Source: Granulibacter bethesdensis CGDNIH1
GTDB taxonomy: Bacteria > Pseudomonadota > Alphaproteobacteria > Acetobacterales > Acetobacteraceae
Reading direction: 5' to 3'
DNA length: 64,000 nt
Assembly (NCBI RefSeq): GCF_000014285.2
Contig: NC_008343.2
Span: forward strand, 1,762,501-1,826,500
The notes under the pieces are model-generated. The model had not been told where the DNA came from, did not search any database, and saw nothing but the letters and a program-made list of their open reading frames with translations. The position numbers were made by a program, and so were the translations under genes. Positions 26,622-37,900 of the stretch are shown here, piece after piece; positions within the stretch are counted from its first letter, which is position 1, and each line of letters opens with the position of its first letter.

Positions 26622-29600
26622 TTATCCGAACTGGCTCCGGCTGAGTGCGGAGACGCCGACGAGCGTGATCTGTGTATTATCCGTCAGCGTGAAGTGCATA
26701 TTGCCGGACCCGTCCACGCTCTGTGTCGCATAGGACGCATCAGCCTGCGCACCGGAGAACCCGTTCAGCACCAGATGATCAACACCTGCCGTGAAACCGC
26801 TGATCGTGTCGGAGCCTCCACCTTGACTATTGGCAAAGGCAAAAATATCAACCGCACTCCCATTCGTGCTGCCGATCATCATATCATTGCCAGTCCCAGC
26901 GAACATCACAGTGCCATCAGCGCCGCCACCATTCAGCGTCGTGTTGCCGCCTGCCGCCTGCAACACATTCCCCGTCCCCGTCGCGGTCAGAACGTCCCCA
27001 TTCCCTCCGCCAAACACAAGGCTGTGTCCGGCAACAGAGATCTGGTTCGAACCCGCAGTTCCACCAAAATACGTGCCGTTGATCCCGTTATTAACCATGA
27101 TGCTGCCATTGCCGCCCTGGATCGTGTCGGCGCCGCCACCACCCGTGTAGAACAGTGTCGCTCCGCTCTGACCGAAGGCCAGAAGGCCGCCAGCCGCACT
27201 CCCGAACAGATTGGCCGTGCTGCCGGCGCCCGTCACGATAAAACCCCCGCCAGTCCCGGCCGCATAGGTCAGGTTGCCAGCCGTGCCGAACAGCGTCGAG
27301 GCGCCATCACCACCCAGAATGGTGCTGACACCACCCGCGCCAATGAACATCACACCCGAAGACCCGCCAGAGATCGTCGCGTTCGAGCCACCCGCACCAA
27401 TCACCGTGTTCGCACCGGCAGAGACCGAAACGTCATCCGCGCCATAACTCCACAGAGAGTTACCGCGCGCCTTCAGATAGACGGTGGAACCACCAGTCCC
27501 CGTCATCACCAGATTGCCACCTGCCGCAGCGTTGATCGTATCGTGACCACGCCCCCCGAAGATCGTCGCCGCACCGGCACCATCATTGAATAATGTCGAG
27601 CCTCTGCCTCCAATCAGCAGATCGCCCTTGCCAACCGCCTGCAGCACACCACCACCAGAACCGCTGGCCAGAGTATCATTGCCGGAACCGCCGATAATCG
27701 TATCCGCTGCCGCACCACCGGCCAGATACTGGTTCAGCGCCGTGTTCAGCTTCAGCACGACCGGAGCCGTTTCGTTTTTAAGGATCACCCTCACGGAAGA
27801 TGGAGCAGAACCGGTGGATGCAGGCTGAAACACAAGAGTCTGCAACGCTGACAATATATCCGATGCCGTTCCGGACACGCTGTAACTGCTGCCATCCGCG
27901 CTGACCGTGCCACTGCCGAGATTCGAGAAGCTACCCGCATAGCCAGACCCAAATCCGAACACAGTTGACAGGGTTCCACCGGATGATGTGCCGGTCAGGC
28001 TGACCTGCTTCATCAATTGGGCATACCCTGTCGGTGCCGGCTCTGGTGTCGGTGTCGGGGTAGGTTGAGCATCCGATACATAAAGGATCGTGCTGTTATC
28101 AGTATCCTGTCTTATCTGGATTGTCTGGCTGCTGGCAAAATTGAGCGTGTATGAAGAAGCATACGGATTTTCAATCAGCACCCTTGCCCCGGATTGTTTG
28201 ACGCTGGTATTTTTGCTGTAAAGCAGCCATGCCAGATCAATCTTGTCATCGCTTTTAAATCCACTGATCACCACACCGGAAAGAGAGGTACGGTCATCCA
28301 TAATCTTCAAAGTACCGCTGCCGACATCACTGAATGTCAGAGATCCGCTCAGTGTACCGCCACTGAAAACGGTGACGGTTCCTTGATCAGCAATCAGGTC
28401 ATTGACCGCTATTCCTTCAACAAACTGCATACCGCCTGAGCTGATGGTCGTATTACTGACCACACTCCCCGACGAAACAAACTGATAGCCGGCAGAATGA
28501 AGAGTGACACCGGTCGCATAACCACCGGATGAAACAAACTGGATACCGGAATCGTTGACTATCGTGCCTATGGCAGAGCCACCGGATGAAACAACCTGAT
28601 AACCAGAAGAATTAATGGTTGTCTTTTCTGCAATACCACCGGCAGAAATGTACTGCAGAGCAGCGGACATCAGTATCGTGCCGGTTGCGTATCCTCCCGA
28701 CAGAACAGTCTGCAGACCGTATTGATTGACTGTCGTCCCACTGGCACTGCCAGAAGCGGAAACAATCTGCGTTCCACCCTGGCTTATGGTGGCACTGGCA
28801 GCGATCCCTCCCGACATGACCACCTGTGTTCCACCACCCAGAATTGTTGTCAGGCTGGCAATGCCGGAAGCAGAAATACTCTGTGTTGCACTGCGATAAA
28901 TCGTGGCACTGATTGCAGTCCCGCCTGTGAGAATGGTCTCCTGACCACCAGAGTTGATGAATGAGCCGCTTGCAACACCACCGGAAGAAACAATCTGCAT
29001 GCCATAGACTTCATCGCTGCCGGCAACACCACCGGAGAGTACAGTCTGCGTACCGCCAGACATAATCCATGTCGCGTTAAGGACACCGCCATCGGCAACA
29101 GTCTGACTGGCGCCAGAACTGACATAGACCTGAAATGTACTGCCACCGCCGACAACAGTCTGAAGGCCACCGGCGCTGATATTCACGCTATAGGCGACAC
29201 CACCGCCGAGCACATCCTGACGGCCGCCGGACAAAATAGAAGCACCGTAATAATAGCCCCAGCCCCCGGAACTGCCGGACGTGGTGGAAACAGCGACCTG
29301 ACGTCCATCATGACCACCGGATAAAACAGTCTGAAGGCCACCGGCCCCAATCGTCGTGGAAGCTGTCTCACCTCCGGCAGAGAGTATCTGCTCACCACCG
29401 GAATTGATCATTGCACTGACAGCATAACCCGCAGCAAAGACAATCTGCGTGCCACCCGATGAAATCAGAGCTGCGACTGCTGTGCCACCCGATGAAACCG
29501 CCTGGCTGCCACCGGCCAGAATCGTCGTACCACCCCCGCCAGACGTCTTCCCCACCAGGCCAGCGACTTCATCAATACTCCGCCATCCACCATCACTACC

Positions 29601-30701
29601 GCCAGCCAGAATGATCTGGGTACCGCCAGAGCTGATGGTTGCACCATACGCATTGCCACCGTTCACAACCTGGCTGCCACCGGCCAGAATCATCGCGCCA
29701 CTCAGTGGATTATTGCCATTGGAAGACACGTTGGTATCCCACCGGATACCATCCCAGCCTCCGTTCCAGACAATCTCGGTTCCTCCGGAACTGATGATCG
29801 TGCCAAGCGCACTGCCAAATGTATTGGACAGGCTGATGGCTGAAGAAACCAGTCCAGACACCTCCAGAGCACCGCCGGCGCTGATCGTTGTGCCGGTGAC
29901 ACGACCACTGAAAACCAGCTGTGAGCCACCGGAATTCACCAGCGTCGCGGAAGCCGACGCACCATCCAGCACAAACTGCATGCCACCGTTTGCCAGCACA
30001 GTGCCTGTTGCGGTCGCCCCGGATGAGAGCAACTGGGACGCCGAAACCTGCAAAGAAAAATCATGAGCGGCTACCCCGCTCCCCAGAATCTGATACCCGC
30101 CGCTGCCGAACACTGTATCGCTGATGATTGCGCCGGAAGAAACAAACTGCCTTCCTCCCGCACTCACCACCGTACCGGATGCCGTGCCTCCTGAAAACAC
30201 AACCTGTGTGCCACTGGAAACCAGGATTGTGTCTGTTGCCGTGGTGCCGACAGAGACAGCCTGAAAGGCCAGCGTATCAATCAAAATACCGCTTGTCTGT
30301 GCCCCGCTGACCAGAATCTGGATACCGTCAGTGCCGAAAACCGTGTCACTGACAACCGCGCCAGACACTAATATCTGCTTAGCGCCTGCACTCAGCGTCG
30401 TACGCTTGGCAACACCGCCAAAACCAACCACCTGCGTAGCATTTGCACCCGCCAGCATAGTGTCCTGTGCGGTTCCGCCGCTATAGACGACTTGCGTGCC
30501 CCCACCGCTGACAAGCGTATCACTGGCAAGGCCTCCATTTTCAATGTTCTGCGTTCCCCCACTATTGACAAGAGTTCCGCTGGCAGTGCCACCGCTCAGC
30601 ACCTCCATGACTCCCGGCAGGTTCAGCGTGGTGCTGATGGCGGTACCGCTGACATTCATCAGGTCGCCTTGACTGCCCCCTGAAGACGTTCCGATCGTCA
30701 A
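26622..30701 (-). CDS. Giant AIDA-repeat/RTX-like protein, copy B (start disrupted)
   Basis: The longest copy, with 1359 residues from a TTG at 30701. The homology continues upstream to NVFPGTISSGL, so the TTG is an internal codon rather than the ancestral start. The only nearby ATG (30742) is one base out of phase. Around 35 AIDA-type repeat units fill residues about 25-790. The linker, beta domain and glycine-rich block then match copy D closely; 26923-27092 is identical to 35295-35464. It ends TLVGVSALSRSQFG. TTG, ATT or ATA initiation, or frameshifting, would be needed to express it. Confidence 0.65.
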   Translation of the reverse strand: MTIGTSSGGSQGDLMNVSGTAISTTLNLPGVMEVLSGGTASGTLVNSGGTQNIENGGLASDTLVSGGGTQVVYSGGTAQDTMLAGANATQVVGFGGVAKRTTLSAGAKQILVSGAVVSDTVFGTDGIQILVSGAQTSGILIDTLAFQAVSVGTTATDTILVSSGTQVVFSGGTASGTVVSAGGRQFVSSGAIISDTVFGSGGYQILGSGVAAHDFSLQVSASQLLSSGATATGTVLANGGMQFVLDGASASATLVNSGGSQLVFSGRVTGTTISAGGALEVSGLVSSAISLSNTFGSALGTIISSGGTEIVWNGGWDGIRWDTNVSSNGNNPLSGAMILAGGSQVVNGGNAYGATISSGGTQIILAGGSDGGWRSIDEVAGLVGKTSGGGGTTILAGGSQAVSSGGTAVAALISSGGTQIVFAAGYAVSAMINSGGEQILSAGGETASTTIGAGGLQTVLSGGHDGRQVAVSTTSGSSGGWGYYYGASILSGGRQDVLGGGVAYSVNISAGGLQTVVGGGSTFQVYVSSGASQTVADGGVLNATWIMSGGTQTVLSGGVAGSDEVYGMQIVSSGGVASGSFINSGGQETILTGGTAISATIYRSATQSISASGIASLTTILGGGTQVVMSGGIAASATISQGGTQIVSASGSASGTTVNQYGLQTVLSGGYATGTILMSAALQYISAGGIAEKTTINSSGYQVVSSGGSAIGTIVNDSGIQFVSSGGYATGVTLHSAGYQFVSSGSVVSNTTISSGGMQFVEGIAVNDLIADQGTVTVFSGGTLSGSLTFSDVGSGTLKIMDDRTSLSGVVISGFKSDDKIDLAWLLYSKNTSVKQSGARVLIENPYASSYTLNFASSQTIQIRQDTDNSTILYVSDAQPTPTPTPEPAPTGYAQLMKQVSLTGTSSGGTLSTVFGFGSGYAGSFSNLGSGTVSADGSSYSVSGTASDILSALQTLVFQPASTGSAPSSVRVILKNETAPVVLKLNTALNQYLAGGAAADTIIGGSGNDTLASGSGGGVLQAVGKGDLLIGGRGSTLFNDGAGAATIFGGRGHDTINAAAGGNLVMTGTGGSTVYLKARGNSLWSYGADDVSVSAGANTVIGAGGSNATISGGSSGVMFIGAGGVSTILGGDGASTLFGTAGNLTYAAGTGGGFIVTGAGSTANLFGSAAGGLLAFGQSGATLFYTGGGGADTIQGGNGSIMVNNGINGTYFGGTAGSNQISVAGHSLVFGGGNGDVLTATGTGNVLQAAGGNTTLNGGGADGTVMFAGTGNDMMIGSTNGSAVDIFAFANSQGGGSDTISGFTAGVDHLVLNGFSGAQADASYATQSVDGSGNMHFTLTDNTQITLVGVSALSRSQFG

Positions 30702-30906
30702 GCCGCTTGAAATCGTTCCGGGAAAAACATTGATGGTGTCATTAATTGTTACACTTAATATTTCTGTTGCTCAAGGAACGAGTAGGGCAGTCGAACGGTA
30801 CGGATTTTTTCCCTAATAAACTTTTTTGTGCAATGATTTTGTTGCTTTCTCGTTTTGATTAAAAGTTTTAATATCAAAACGTTATTCCAATATTGAAACA
30901 GAACAC

Positions 30907-30940
30907 AAAAAAAGAGAGCTGACCTTCATCAGCTCTCTTT
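30907..30940 (-). terminator. Terminator after copy C
   Basis: A perfect 12-base stem (30911-30922 with 30929-30940), six-base loop, and T-run on the minus strand (30907-30913) lie 31 bases after the stop of copy C. Confidence 0.85.
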
Positions 30941-30970
30941 CCTTGTGGTCCAGCGATTTCACTCAGATCT

Positions 30971-33900
30971 TCATCCGAACTGGCTCCGGCTGAGTGCGGA
31001 GACACCGACGAGCGTGATCTGCGTGTTATCAGTCAGCGTAAAGTGCATGTTGCCGGCCCCGTCCACGCTCTGTGTCGCATAAGACGCATCCGCCTGCGCA
31101 CCGGAGAACCCGTTCAGGATCAGACGATCAACCCCCGCCGTAAATCCGCTGATCGTGTCAGAGCCGCCAGCCTGGCCATTGGCAAACGCAAATGCATCCA
31201 CGACAGAACTGTTCGTGCTGCCGATCATCAGCGCATTGCCAGTCCCCGCAAACATCTCTGTACCGTTTCCAGCAGCACCGGTCAGCGTCTGGTTCCCGGT
31301 TCCAGCCACCAGAACGTTGCCGCTCCCCGTCGAGGACAGAACATCCCCATTGCCACCACCCAGAACCGTCGCGTCTCCCGTGGCCAGGATCATGTTCGAA
31401 CCGGCAGTGCCGCCAACATAAATACCGTTACTGCCGGAGCTGACAGAAACGCTTCCTGTGCCGCCGATAATCGTATCCGAAGAACCATGCCCTGTATAAT
31501 CCAGCACAGCGCCACTCGCACCAAACGCCAGCAGACCGGGACCAGTGGTCGAACCAAACAGGTTGACCGTGCCACCAGTGCCGGCAACGACCAGATCCCT
31601 GCCACCATTGGCTGTATAGTCAACCGTGCCACCCGTACCAAACACCGTCGCGACACCATTACCACCGACAACAGTGCTGGCACCCGTTTTCTGGATGAAA
31701 GTTGTGACATTATTACTGCTGATCGTGGCATAAGTCGCGCCGCCAGCACCAACAATCGTGTTCGCGCCTGCCATCACTGACACCGTATCCGCGCCTTTAC
31801 TCCATGCAACATTGCCGGCAGCAGACAGATTGACCTGACTGCCAGCACTCCCCGTCACGATTGTATCTCTGCCAGCAGACGCATTGATCGTATCACGGCC
31901 CTGACCGCCCCGGATCGTCGCCGCACCATCACCGTCATTGAACAGCGTGGCCCCGCTGCCGCCTATCAGAAGATCCCCACTGCCTCTTGCCTTCAGAACA
32001 CCGCCGCCAGACCCGCTCTGAAGCGTGTCGGCACCCGTCCCGCCCATGATCGTGTCAGCCTGCGAGCCACCCACCAGATACTGGTTCAGCGTCGTATTCA
32101 GCTGCAACATCAGCGGCGCTGCCTCGTTTGACAGCACCAGCTTTACCGTCGTCGCAGAACCGCTACCGCCCGGCTGGAAGACAAGGTTGTGCAACGCCGT
32201 TGATACTTCGGTGGATGTACCCGTCACGCTGTAAGTCTTGCCATCCGTGCTGACTTCACCAGCACCAAGATTCGTATAGCTCCCGCTGTAAGCAGCATCA
32301 AAGCCAAAATCTGCCGTCATGCTGGAGGCCGTGCCAACAAGAGACACGCTCTGTGCCGGCAGAATACCGCCCGTTGCATATAGAACAGTGGAACCATTCG
32401 TACCCTGCTTTGCAAGGAAGACACGATTGCCCGGCCCGTCATTCGCAAAGTTCAGGCTGTAGCTGCCATTCCCCGTCACAACGCTGATATTGTTGCTGCC
32501 CTGTGTCACATAGCCCTGGCTGTCATAGCCCAGACTGCTCAGATCAACCTGATCGTCACTCTGGAAACCGCTGATCACAACACCAGAGACGACAGCGCCG
32601 TTGTCACCGATGACAAGCGTTCCGCTGCCAACGCCCGAGAAAGTCAGGGAACCACTGAGCACACCACCACTACTGACAGTGATTGTCCCGCTACCGGCAA
32701 TCACGTCATTCACCGCAACACCGCCAGCCTGGATCAACTGCCCGCCACCGGAGGTCACAACCGTCCCGCTGGCAACGCCGCCGGACTGGATGCTTTGCAA
32801 CGCACCGCTACCGGTCACGTGTGCATTATATGCCAGGCCGCTCAAGGTCTGAAGTGTTCCCAGCAACGAGGTACCACTCGCCACACCGCCCGCATCCACG
32901 AACTGGCTGCCGGAGCTGACCACAGTTCCAATCGCGATACCGCCCGAATACACACTCTCGCTTCCACCCGACACTACCGTCCCGGAGGCGATACCGCCGC
33001 TGCTGATCAATTCATTGCCGCCGATCAGCACCGTGCCGCTTGCCGTGCCGCCGCTCAGATACAAATCACCATTGGTAGTCATCCGGGTGCCCGATACCGA
33101 TGCACCAGCCTGCACAAGCATCCTGCCATTGTTCAGCAGCGTGCCAAGCGCAGAGCCACCGGAAGAAACGATCAGGTCGCTGGCCTGATTCTCGATATCG
33201 ACACCGGATACGCTGGCGCCGGAAGAAACAGTCAGGTTACCACCCGACAAAACGGCAGACTGCACCACACCGCCGCTCAGCAGGACCATATTACCGCCCA
33301 GACTGACCACCGTGCCGCTCGCGGCACCCCCAGACGAAACCGTCTGCATACCACCGGAATTGATCACAGTGGTGCTGGCAATACCACCGGCGGAAATAAC
33401 TTGCGTCCCACCGCCTGATAAAACAATTCCCGTCGTTATGGCCCCGGAAGAAAGCGTTTGAGAGCCAGACCCCTGCACAGAAATGCCGCTCACAACCACG
33501 CCGCTCAGCAGAACCTGATTGCCGCCAGCGCTGAAAATGGTGTTACTGATGATGGCGCCAGAAGACACAAGCTGCATGCCACCAGAGCTCAATATCGTGC
33601 CCGAAGCCGTAGCACCGGAGAAAACAGTCTGCGTGCCACCAGACAGGAGGAGTGCCGAAAATGCGGAACCGCCAGCCTGAACAAACTGGTTCCCACCACT
33701 GCTGACAACGGTGCCACTCGCAATACCGCTATCGAAAACAGTCTGCTCACCGGCTGAGCTGATCTGCGCACTGACCGCACTGCCGGCAACAGACTGGCTG
33801 CCAGCACTGATCACCGTATTACTTGCAACGCCATCCAGCAGAATGATCTGGAAACCACCCAAAACCGTTCCACTGATGTCCAGACCGGCAGACTGAATAA

Positions 33901-34771
33901 ACTGGCTGCCACCAGCACTCACCATGGTGCCCCTTGCTACACCGCCAGAAGAAACAAACTGCCGGCCACCAGATACCAGAACCGTACCCGTTGCTGTTGC
34001 ACCCGAAGACAGGGTTTGAGTGGCCACAACCTGTATGGATGCACCGCTGATCGAGGCACCGCTTAGCAAAATCTGCTGGCCGCCTGTACTGAATATTGTG
34101 CCGCTGACAAAGGCACCACTATTCACATACTGAAGACCACCAGATGATAGCGTTGTAGAAAAGGCGGAGCCTCCTCCCATAATATTCTGCGAACCACCTG
34201 CACTGACCTGTCCGCCGCTGTCCAGCCCACCAGAAAAAATAAACTGTCTTCCTCCAGAGCTTATCTGCGTATTGCTCGCCACCCCACCAGCATAAACTGC
34301 CTGTCCCGCTCCCCCACTGATCTGCGTATTAAGTGTGGCGCCTCCTGAAGATACATACTGGCCGGCATCTGCGTTGAGATGAGTATCCTGTGCTACCCCC
34401 CCAGAATAAATATACTGCCCGCCAGATGTATAGGCCTGGGTATCAATAGCAGTACCACCCGAAGAAACGATTTGAGTACCACGAGAAGCAACCTGAGTTC
34501 TGCTGGCCACACCGCTTGAAAGCAGATATTGGTACCCACCACTGCTGATCGTAGCAGAGACAGAATATCCACCGGAACCAACGCTTTCCTGACCTCCCGA
34601 ATTGATCACTGTACCGCTGGCTGTTCCACCTCCAGATACCACCACTAAACCGCTATTATTAACAGTGGTGTCAGTAATAATCCCCTGAACAGAGGCACTA
34701 TCATACTGACCAGCCTGACCGATGATCAAACCGGTGCTTGTTACACCAGAAGAAACCACAACGTTAGACAT
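30971..34771 (-). CDS. Giant AIDA-repeat/RTX-like protein, copy C (intact)
   Basis: The protein has 1266 residues and begins MSNVVVSSGVTSTGLIIGQA. AAAGGG lies seven bases before the ATG. Repeats of the form SSGGTASGTVxSSGGxQxVx fill residues about 25-690. A linker (SDDQVDLSSLGYDSQGYV), the conserved beta domain, and a glycine-rich block (GGTGADTLQSGSGGGVLKA) follow. It ends LVGVSALSRSQFG. Positions 32451-33340 are identical to 39795-40684 of copy E. The repeat type is a known target of heptosyltransferases in AIDA-I-like proteins, but no such enzyme is seen here. There is no autotransporter barrel. Confidence 0.78.
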   Translation of the reverse strand: MSNVVVSSGVTSTGLIIGQAGQYDSASVQGIITDTTVNNSGLVVVSGGGTASGTVINSGGQESVGSGGYSVSATISSGGYQYLLSSGVASRTQVASRGTQIVSSGGTAIDTQAYTSGGQYIYSGGVAQDTHLNADAGQYVSSGGATLNTQISGGAGQAVYAGGVASNTQISSGGRQFIFSGGLDSGGQVSAGGSQNIMGGGSAFSTTLSSGGLQYVNSGAFVSGTIFSTGGQQILLSGASISGASIQVVATQTLSSGATATGTVLVSGGRQFVSSGGVARGTMVSAGGSQFIQSAGLDISGTVLGGFQIILLDGVASNTVISAGSQSVAGSAVSAQISSAGEQTVFDSGIASGTVVSSGGNQFVQAGGSAFSALLLSGGTQTVFSGATASGTILSSGGMQLVSSGAIISNTIFSAGGNQVLLSGVVVSGISVQGSGSQTLSSGAITTGIVLSGGGTQVISAGGIASTTVINSGGMQTVSSGGAASGTVVSLGGNMVLLSGGVVQSAVLSGGNLTVSSGASVSGVDIENQASDLIVSSGGSALGTLLNNGRMLVQAGASVSGTRMTTNGDLYLSGGTASGTVLIGGNELISSGGIASGTVVSGGSESVYSGGIAIGTVVSSGSQFVDAGGVASGTSLLGTLQTLSGLAYNAHVTGSGALQSIQSGGVASGTVVTSGGGQLIQAGGVAVNDVIAGSGTITVSSGGVLSGSLTFSGVGSGTLVIGDNGAVVSGVVISGFQSDDQVDLSSLGYDSQGYVTQGSNNISVVTGNGSYSLNFANDGPGNRVFLAKQGTNGSTVLYATGGILPAQSVSLVGTASSMTADFGFDAAYSGSYTNLGAGEVSTDGKTYSVTGTSTEVSTALHNLVFQPGGSGSATTVKLVLSNEAAPLMLQLNTTLNQYLVGGSQADTIMGGTGADTLQSGSGGGVLKARGSGDLLIGGSGATLFNDGDGAATIRGGQGRDTINASAGRDTIVTGSAGSQVNLSAAGNVAWSKGADTVSVMAGANTIVGAGGATYATISSNNVTTFIQKTGASTVVGGNGVATVFGTGGTVDYTANGGRDLVVAGTGGTVNLFGSTTGPGLLAFGASGAVLDYTGHGSSDTIIGGTGSVSVSSGSNGIYVGGTAGSNMILATGDATVLGGGNGDVLSSTGSGNVLVAGTGNQTLTGAAGNGTEMFAGTGNALMIGSTNSSVVDAFAFANGQAGGSDTISGFTAGVDRLILNGFSGAQADASYATQSVDGAGNMHFTLTDNTQITLVGVSALSRSQFG
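32451..33340. repeat. 890-base direct repeat, first copy (copy C)
   Basis: Read base by base, this block is identical to 39795-40684 (offset 7344). It ends where the two sequences first differ (CCGTCTGCATACC against CGGTCTGAACACC). It covers the distal repeats, linker and part of the beta-domain lead-in. Confidence 0.95.
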
Positions 34772-34898
34772 TAATTTCCCTTTAATTGATATTTGTTGTT
34801 AAGCTTACTACTTCTTATAGATCAAAAAGTCAGAAAGATAACTTTTTAACATAAGACTAAAATTCTAACAGGGCATTCAATATGACAAATGAAGTTCT

Positions 34899-34933
34899 AA
34901 AAAAAACGCTGTAGCCAGAAACGGCTACAGCGT
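34899..34933 (-). terminator. Terminator after copy D
   Basis: A perfect 11-base stem (34906-34916 with 34923-34933), six-base loop, and eight T residues on the minus strand. It lies 61 bases after the stop of copy D. Confidence 0.88.
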
Positions 34934-34993
34934 CTGATAGATCAAGCATCAATGATGCTTCCCTGCAGTAAAGTTCAGAGTCAAGTCAGATCT

Positions 34994-37900
34994 TCATCCG
35001 AACTGGCTCCGACTGAGTGCGGAGACGCCGACGAGCGTGATCTGCGTGTTATCCGTCAGCGTGAAGTGCATATTGCCGGACCCGTCCACGCTCTGCGTCG
35101 CGTAGGAAGCATCCGCCTGAGCACCGGAGAAACCGTTCAGCACCAGATGATCAACACCTGCCGTGAAACCGCTGATCGTGTCCGAGCCTCCGCCTTGACC
35201 ATTGGCAAAGGCAAAAATATCAACCGCACTCCCATTCGTGCTGCCGATCATCATATCATTGCCGGTCCCCGTGAACATCACAGTACCATCAGCACCGCCA
35301 CCATTCAGCGTCGTGTTGCCGCCTGCCGCCTGCAACACATTCCCCGTCCCCGTCGCGGTCAGAACGTCCCCATTCCCTCCGCCAAACACAAGGCTGTGTC
35401 CGGCAACAGAGATCTGGTTCGAACCCGCAGTTCCACCAAAATACGTGCCGTTGATCCCGTTATTCACCACGATGCTGCCATTGCCGCCCTGGATCGTGTC
35501 GGCGCCGCCGCCGCCCGTGTAGAACAGTGTCGCTCCGCTCTGACCAAAAGCCAGAAGGCCGCCAGCCGCACCCCCGAACAGATTGGCCGTGCTGCCGGCG
35601 CCCGTCACGATAAAGCCGCCGCCAGTTCCGGCCGCGTAGGTCAGATTGCCAGCCGTGCCGAACAGCGTCGAGGCGCCATCACCACCCAGAATGGTGCTGG
35701 CACCACCAGCGCCAATGAACATCATACCCGAAGACCCGCCAGAGATCGTCGCGTTCGAGCCACCCGCACCAATCACCGTGTTCGCACCGGCAACAACCGC
35801 AACATTATCCGCGCCATAGCTCCAAAGCGCGTTACCCTGACTGCCCAGATCTACGGTGGAACCGCCAGTCCCGGTTACAATCAGGTTGCTGCCCGCCGCA
35901 GCGTTGATCGTATCGTGACCACGCCCCCCGAAGATCGTCGCCGCACCGGCACCATCATTGAATAATGTCGAGCCTCTGCCTCCAATCAGCAGATCGCCCT
36001 TGCCAACCGCCTGCAGCACACCACCGCCAGAACCACTGACCAGAGTATCCGCACCAGAAGAACCGCCAATAATCGTGTCCGCCGCCGCACCACCCGCCAG
36101 ATACTGGTTCAGCGTCGTGTTCACCTGCAATACAACCGGCGCTGTTTCGCTTTTCAGGATCACCTGAACAAAAGACGGCGCAGAACTGGAAGATGAAGGC
36201 TGGAACACAAGATTTTGAAAAGATCTGAATACGTCCTGTGTGGTGCCGGTGATCGTGTATGTGCTGCCATCCGCGCTGACCGTGCCACTGCCGAGATTCG
36301 AGTAAGTTCCTGTATAGGCCGTATTGAATCCGAATGAAGCCGTCATGGTTCCACTGGCGGAAGCACCACTCACACTGACCTGCTTCGGCAGTTGACTGTA
36401 GTCGGCCACATACAGAAGGGTACTGCCATCCGCATCCGCCTTCGCCAAAATTGCCGCCGCATTGTCAAAGGTCAGGGCATAGTGGCCATAGCTGTTGGCC
36501 ACAGTCACCGTATTACCGGACTGCGTAACCGTGGTGTTGTTGCTGTACTGAAGCCAGTCCAGATCAATCTGGTCATCACTCTGGAACCCGCTGATGACTG
36601 CTCCGGAAATAACCGAACGGAAATCTGTAATCAGCAATGTTCCACTGCCGGCACTGCTGAAGGTCAGTGAGCCGCTCAAGCTCCCTCCCCTCAGAATAAC
36701 CGCCGAACCATTTCCGGCAATGACATCATCCACCGCAACGCCGGCCACAGTTTGAATACCACCTGTACTGATGGTTGTGCCGCTGGCAACCCCGCCCGCG
36801 CTGATGATTTGGGTGGCATCAGAACTGACTATTGTACCTGTTGCAGTGCCGCCTGAAGAAAGGGTCTGGATTCCTGAAGCAGCCAGCATCGTGCTGACGA
36901 CAGAGCCACCCGACAGAACAGCCTGCAAAGCACCAGAACTGATCACCGTCAGACTTGCAATGCCTCCACCTGACACAAACTGGGTTCCACCATCTGCAAC
37001 CGTCGTGCTGACGACAGTTCCACCGGACAGAACTGTCTGTAGTCCGTTCGCACTAACCTGTGTCAGGTTGGCATTTCCACCAGAGGAAACAAACTGTGTT
37101 CCACCACTGAAAATTGTCGCGCTGGTCACGGACCCTGCAGACAGGATGGTCTGGGTACCTCCGCTGATGATTGCGCTTAAAGCGCTTCCTCCAGACAGGA
37201 CGTTCTGGTTTGCATTATAATTGACCGCAGCCCCTACAAGCACCGCGCCATCATAGATGTTCTGGCTGCCGCCATACGTAATCAACACATTGCTGACAAT
37301 GCCGCCGGAATAAACATTCTGAATGCCATTGACGGAAGCACTCATAGAACTGCCGCCTGCATAGACATTCTGGGTGCCGGCCACCAGAATGTTGGAAGCA
37401 CTACCACCGGAAGAAATATTCTGGATACTGCCGCTGATCAGTCCCATATTGCTGGTATTGCCGCCAGAAAAAATATTCTGGATACCACTAACAGTTCCGC
37501 TAACTGCCATTCCACCCGACGAAATATTCTGGATGGCACCACTGTCGACAGCAACACCATCATCAAGGCCGCCATCATAAATCGTCTGGATTCCACCGCT
37601 TGCGATTTCCGTGCTGCTGGTTTCTCCACCAGATGACACGAACTGTGTTGCCCCCCGGCTGACCGTTACGTTAACGGCGCTGCCGGCTGCATAGACAGTT
37701 TGAACACCGCCGGATTTCAGCGCCGTATCACTGACCGTACCCCCGGATGAGATAATCTGGGTACCGCCATTGCTGACTGTCGCCCCACTATCCGTTCCAC
37801 CTGCATAGACAGTCTCGGTACCACCGGTTCTGATGACTGTAGAAGTGGCCGTACCCCCATTACTGATTGTCAAGGCACCGCCTGTGCTGATCACAGTGCC

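Noticed and set aside
28400-34700. Regular repeats of about 57-60 bases, CRISPR-like at first sight
   Set aside because: The repeats are in-frame codons of 19-20-residue protein units with graded divergence, and there are no constant direct repeats with unique spacers.
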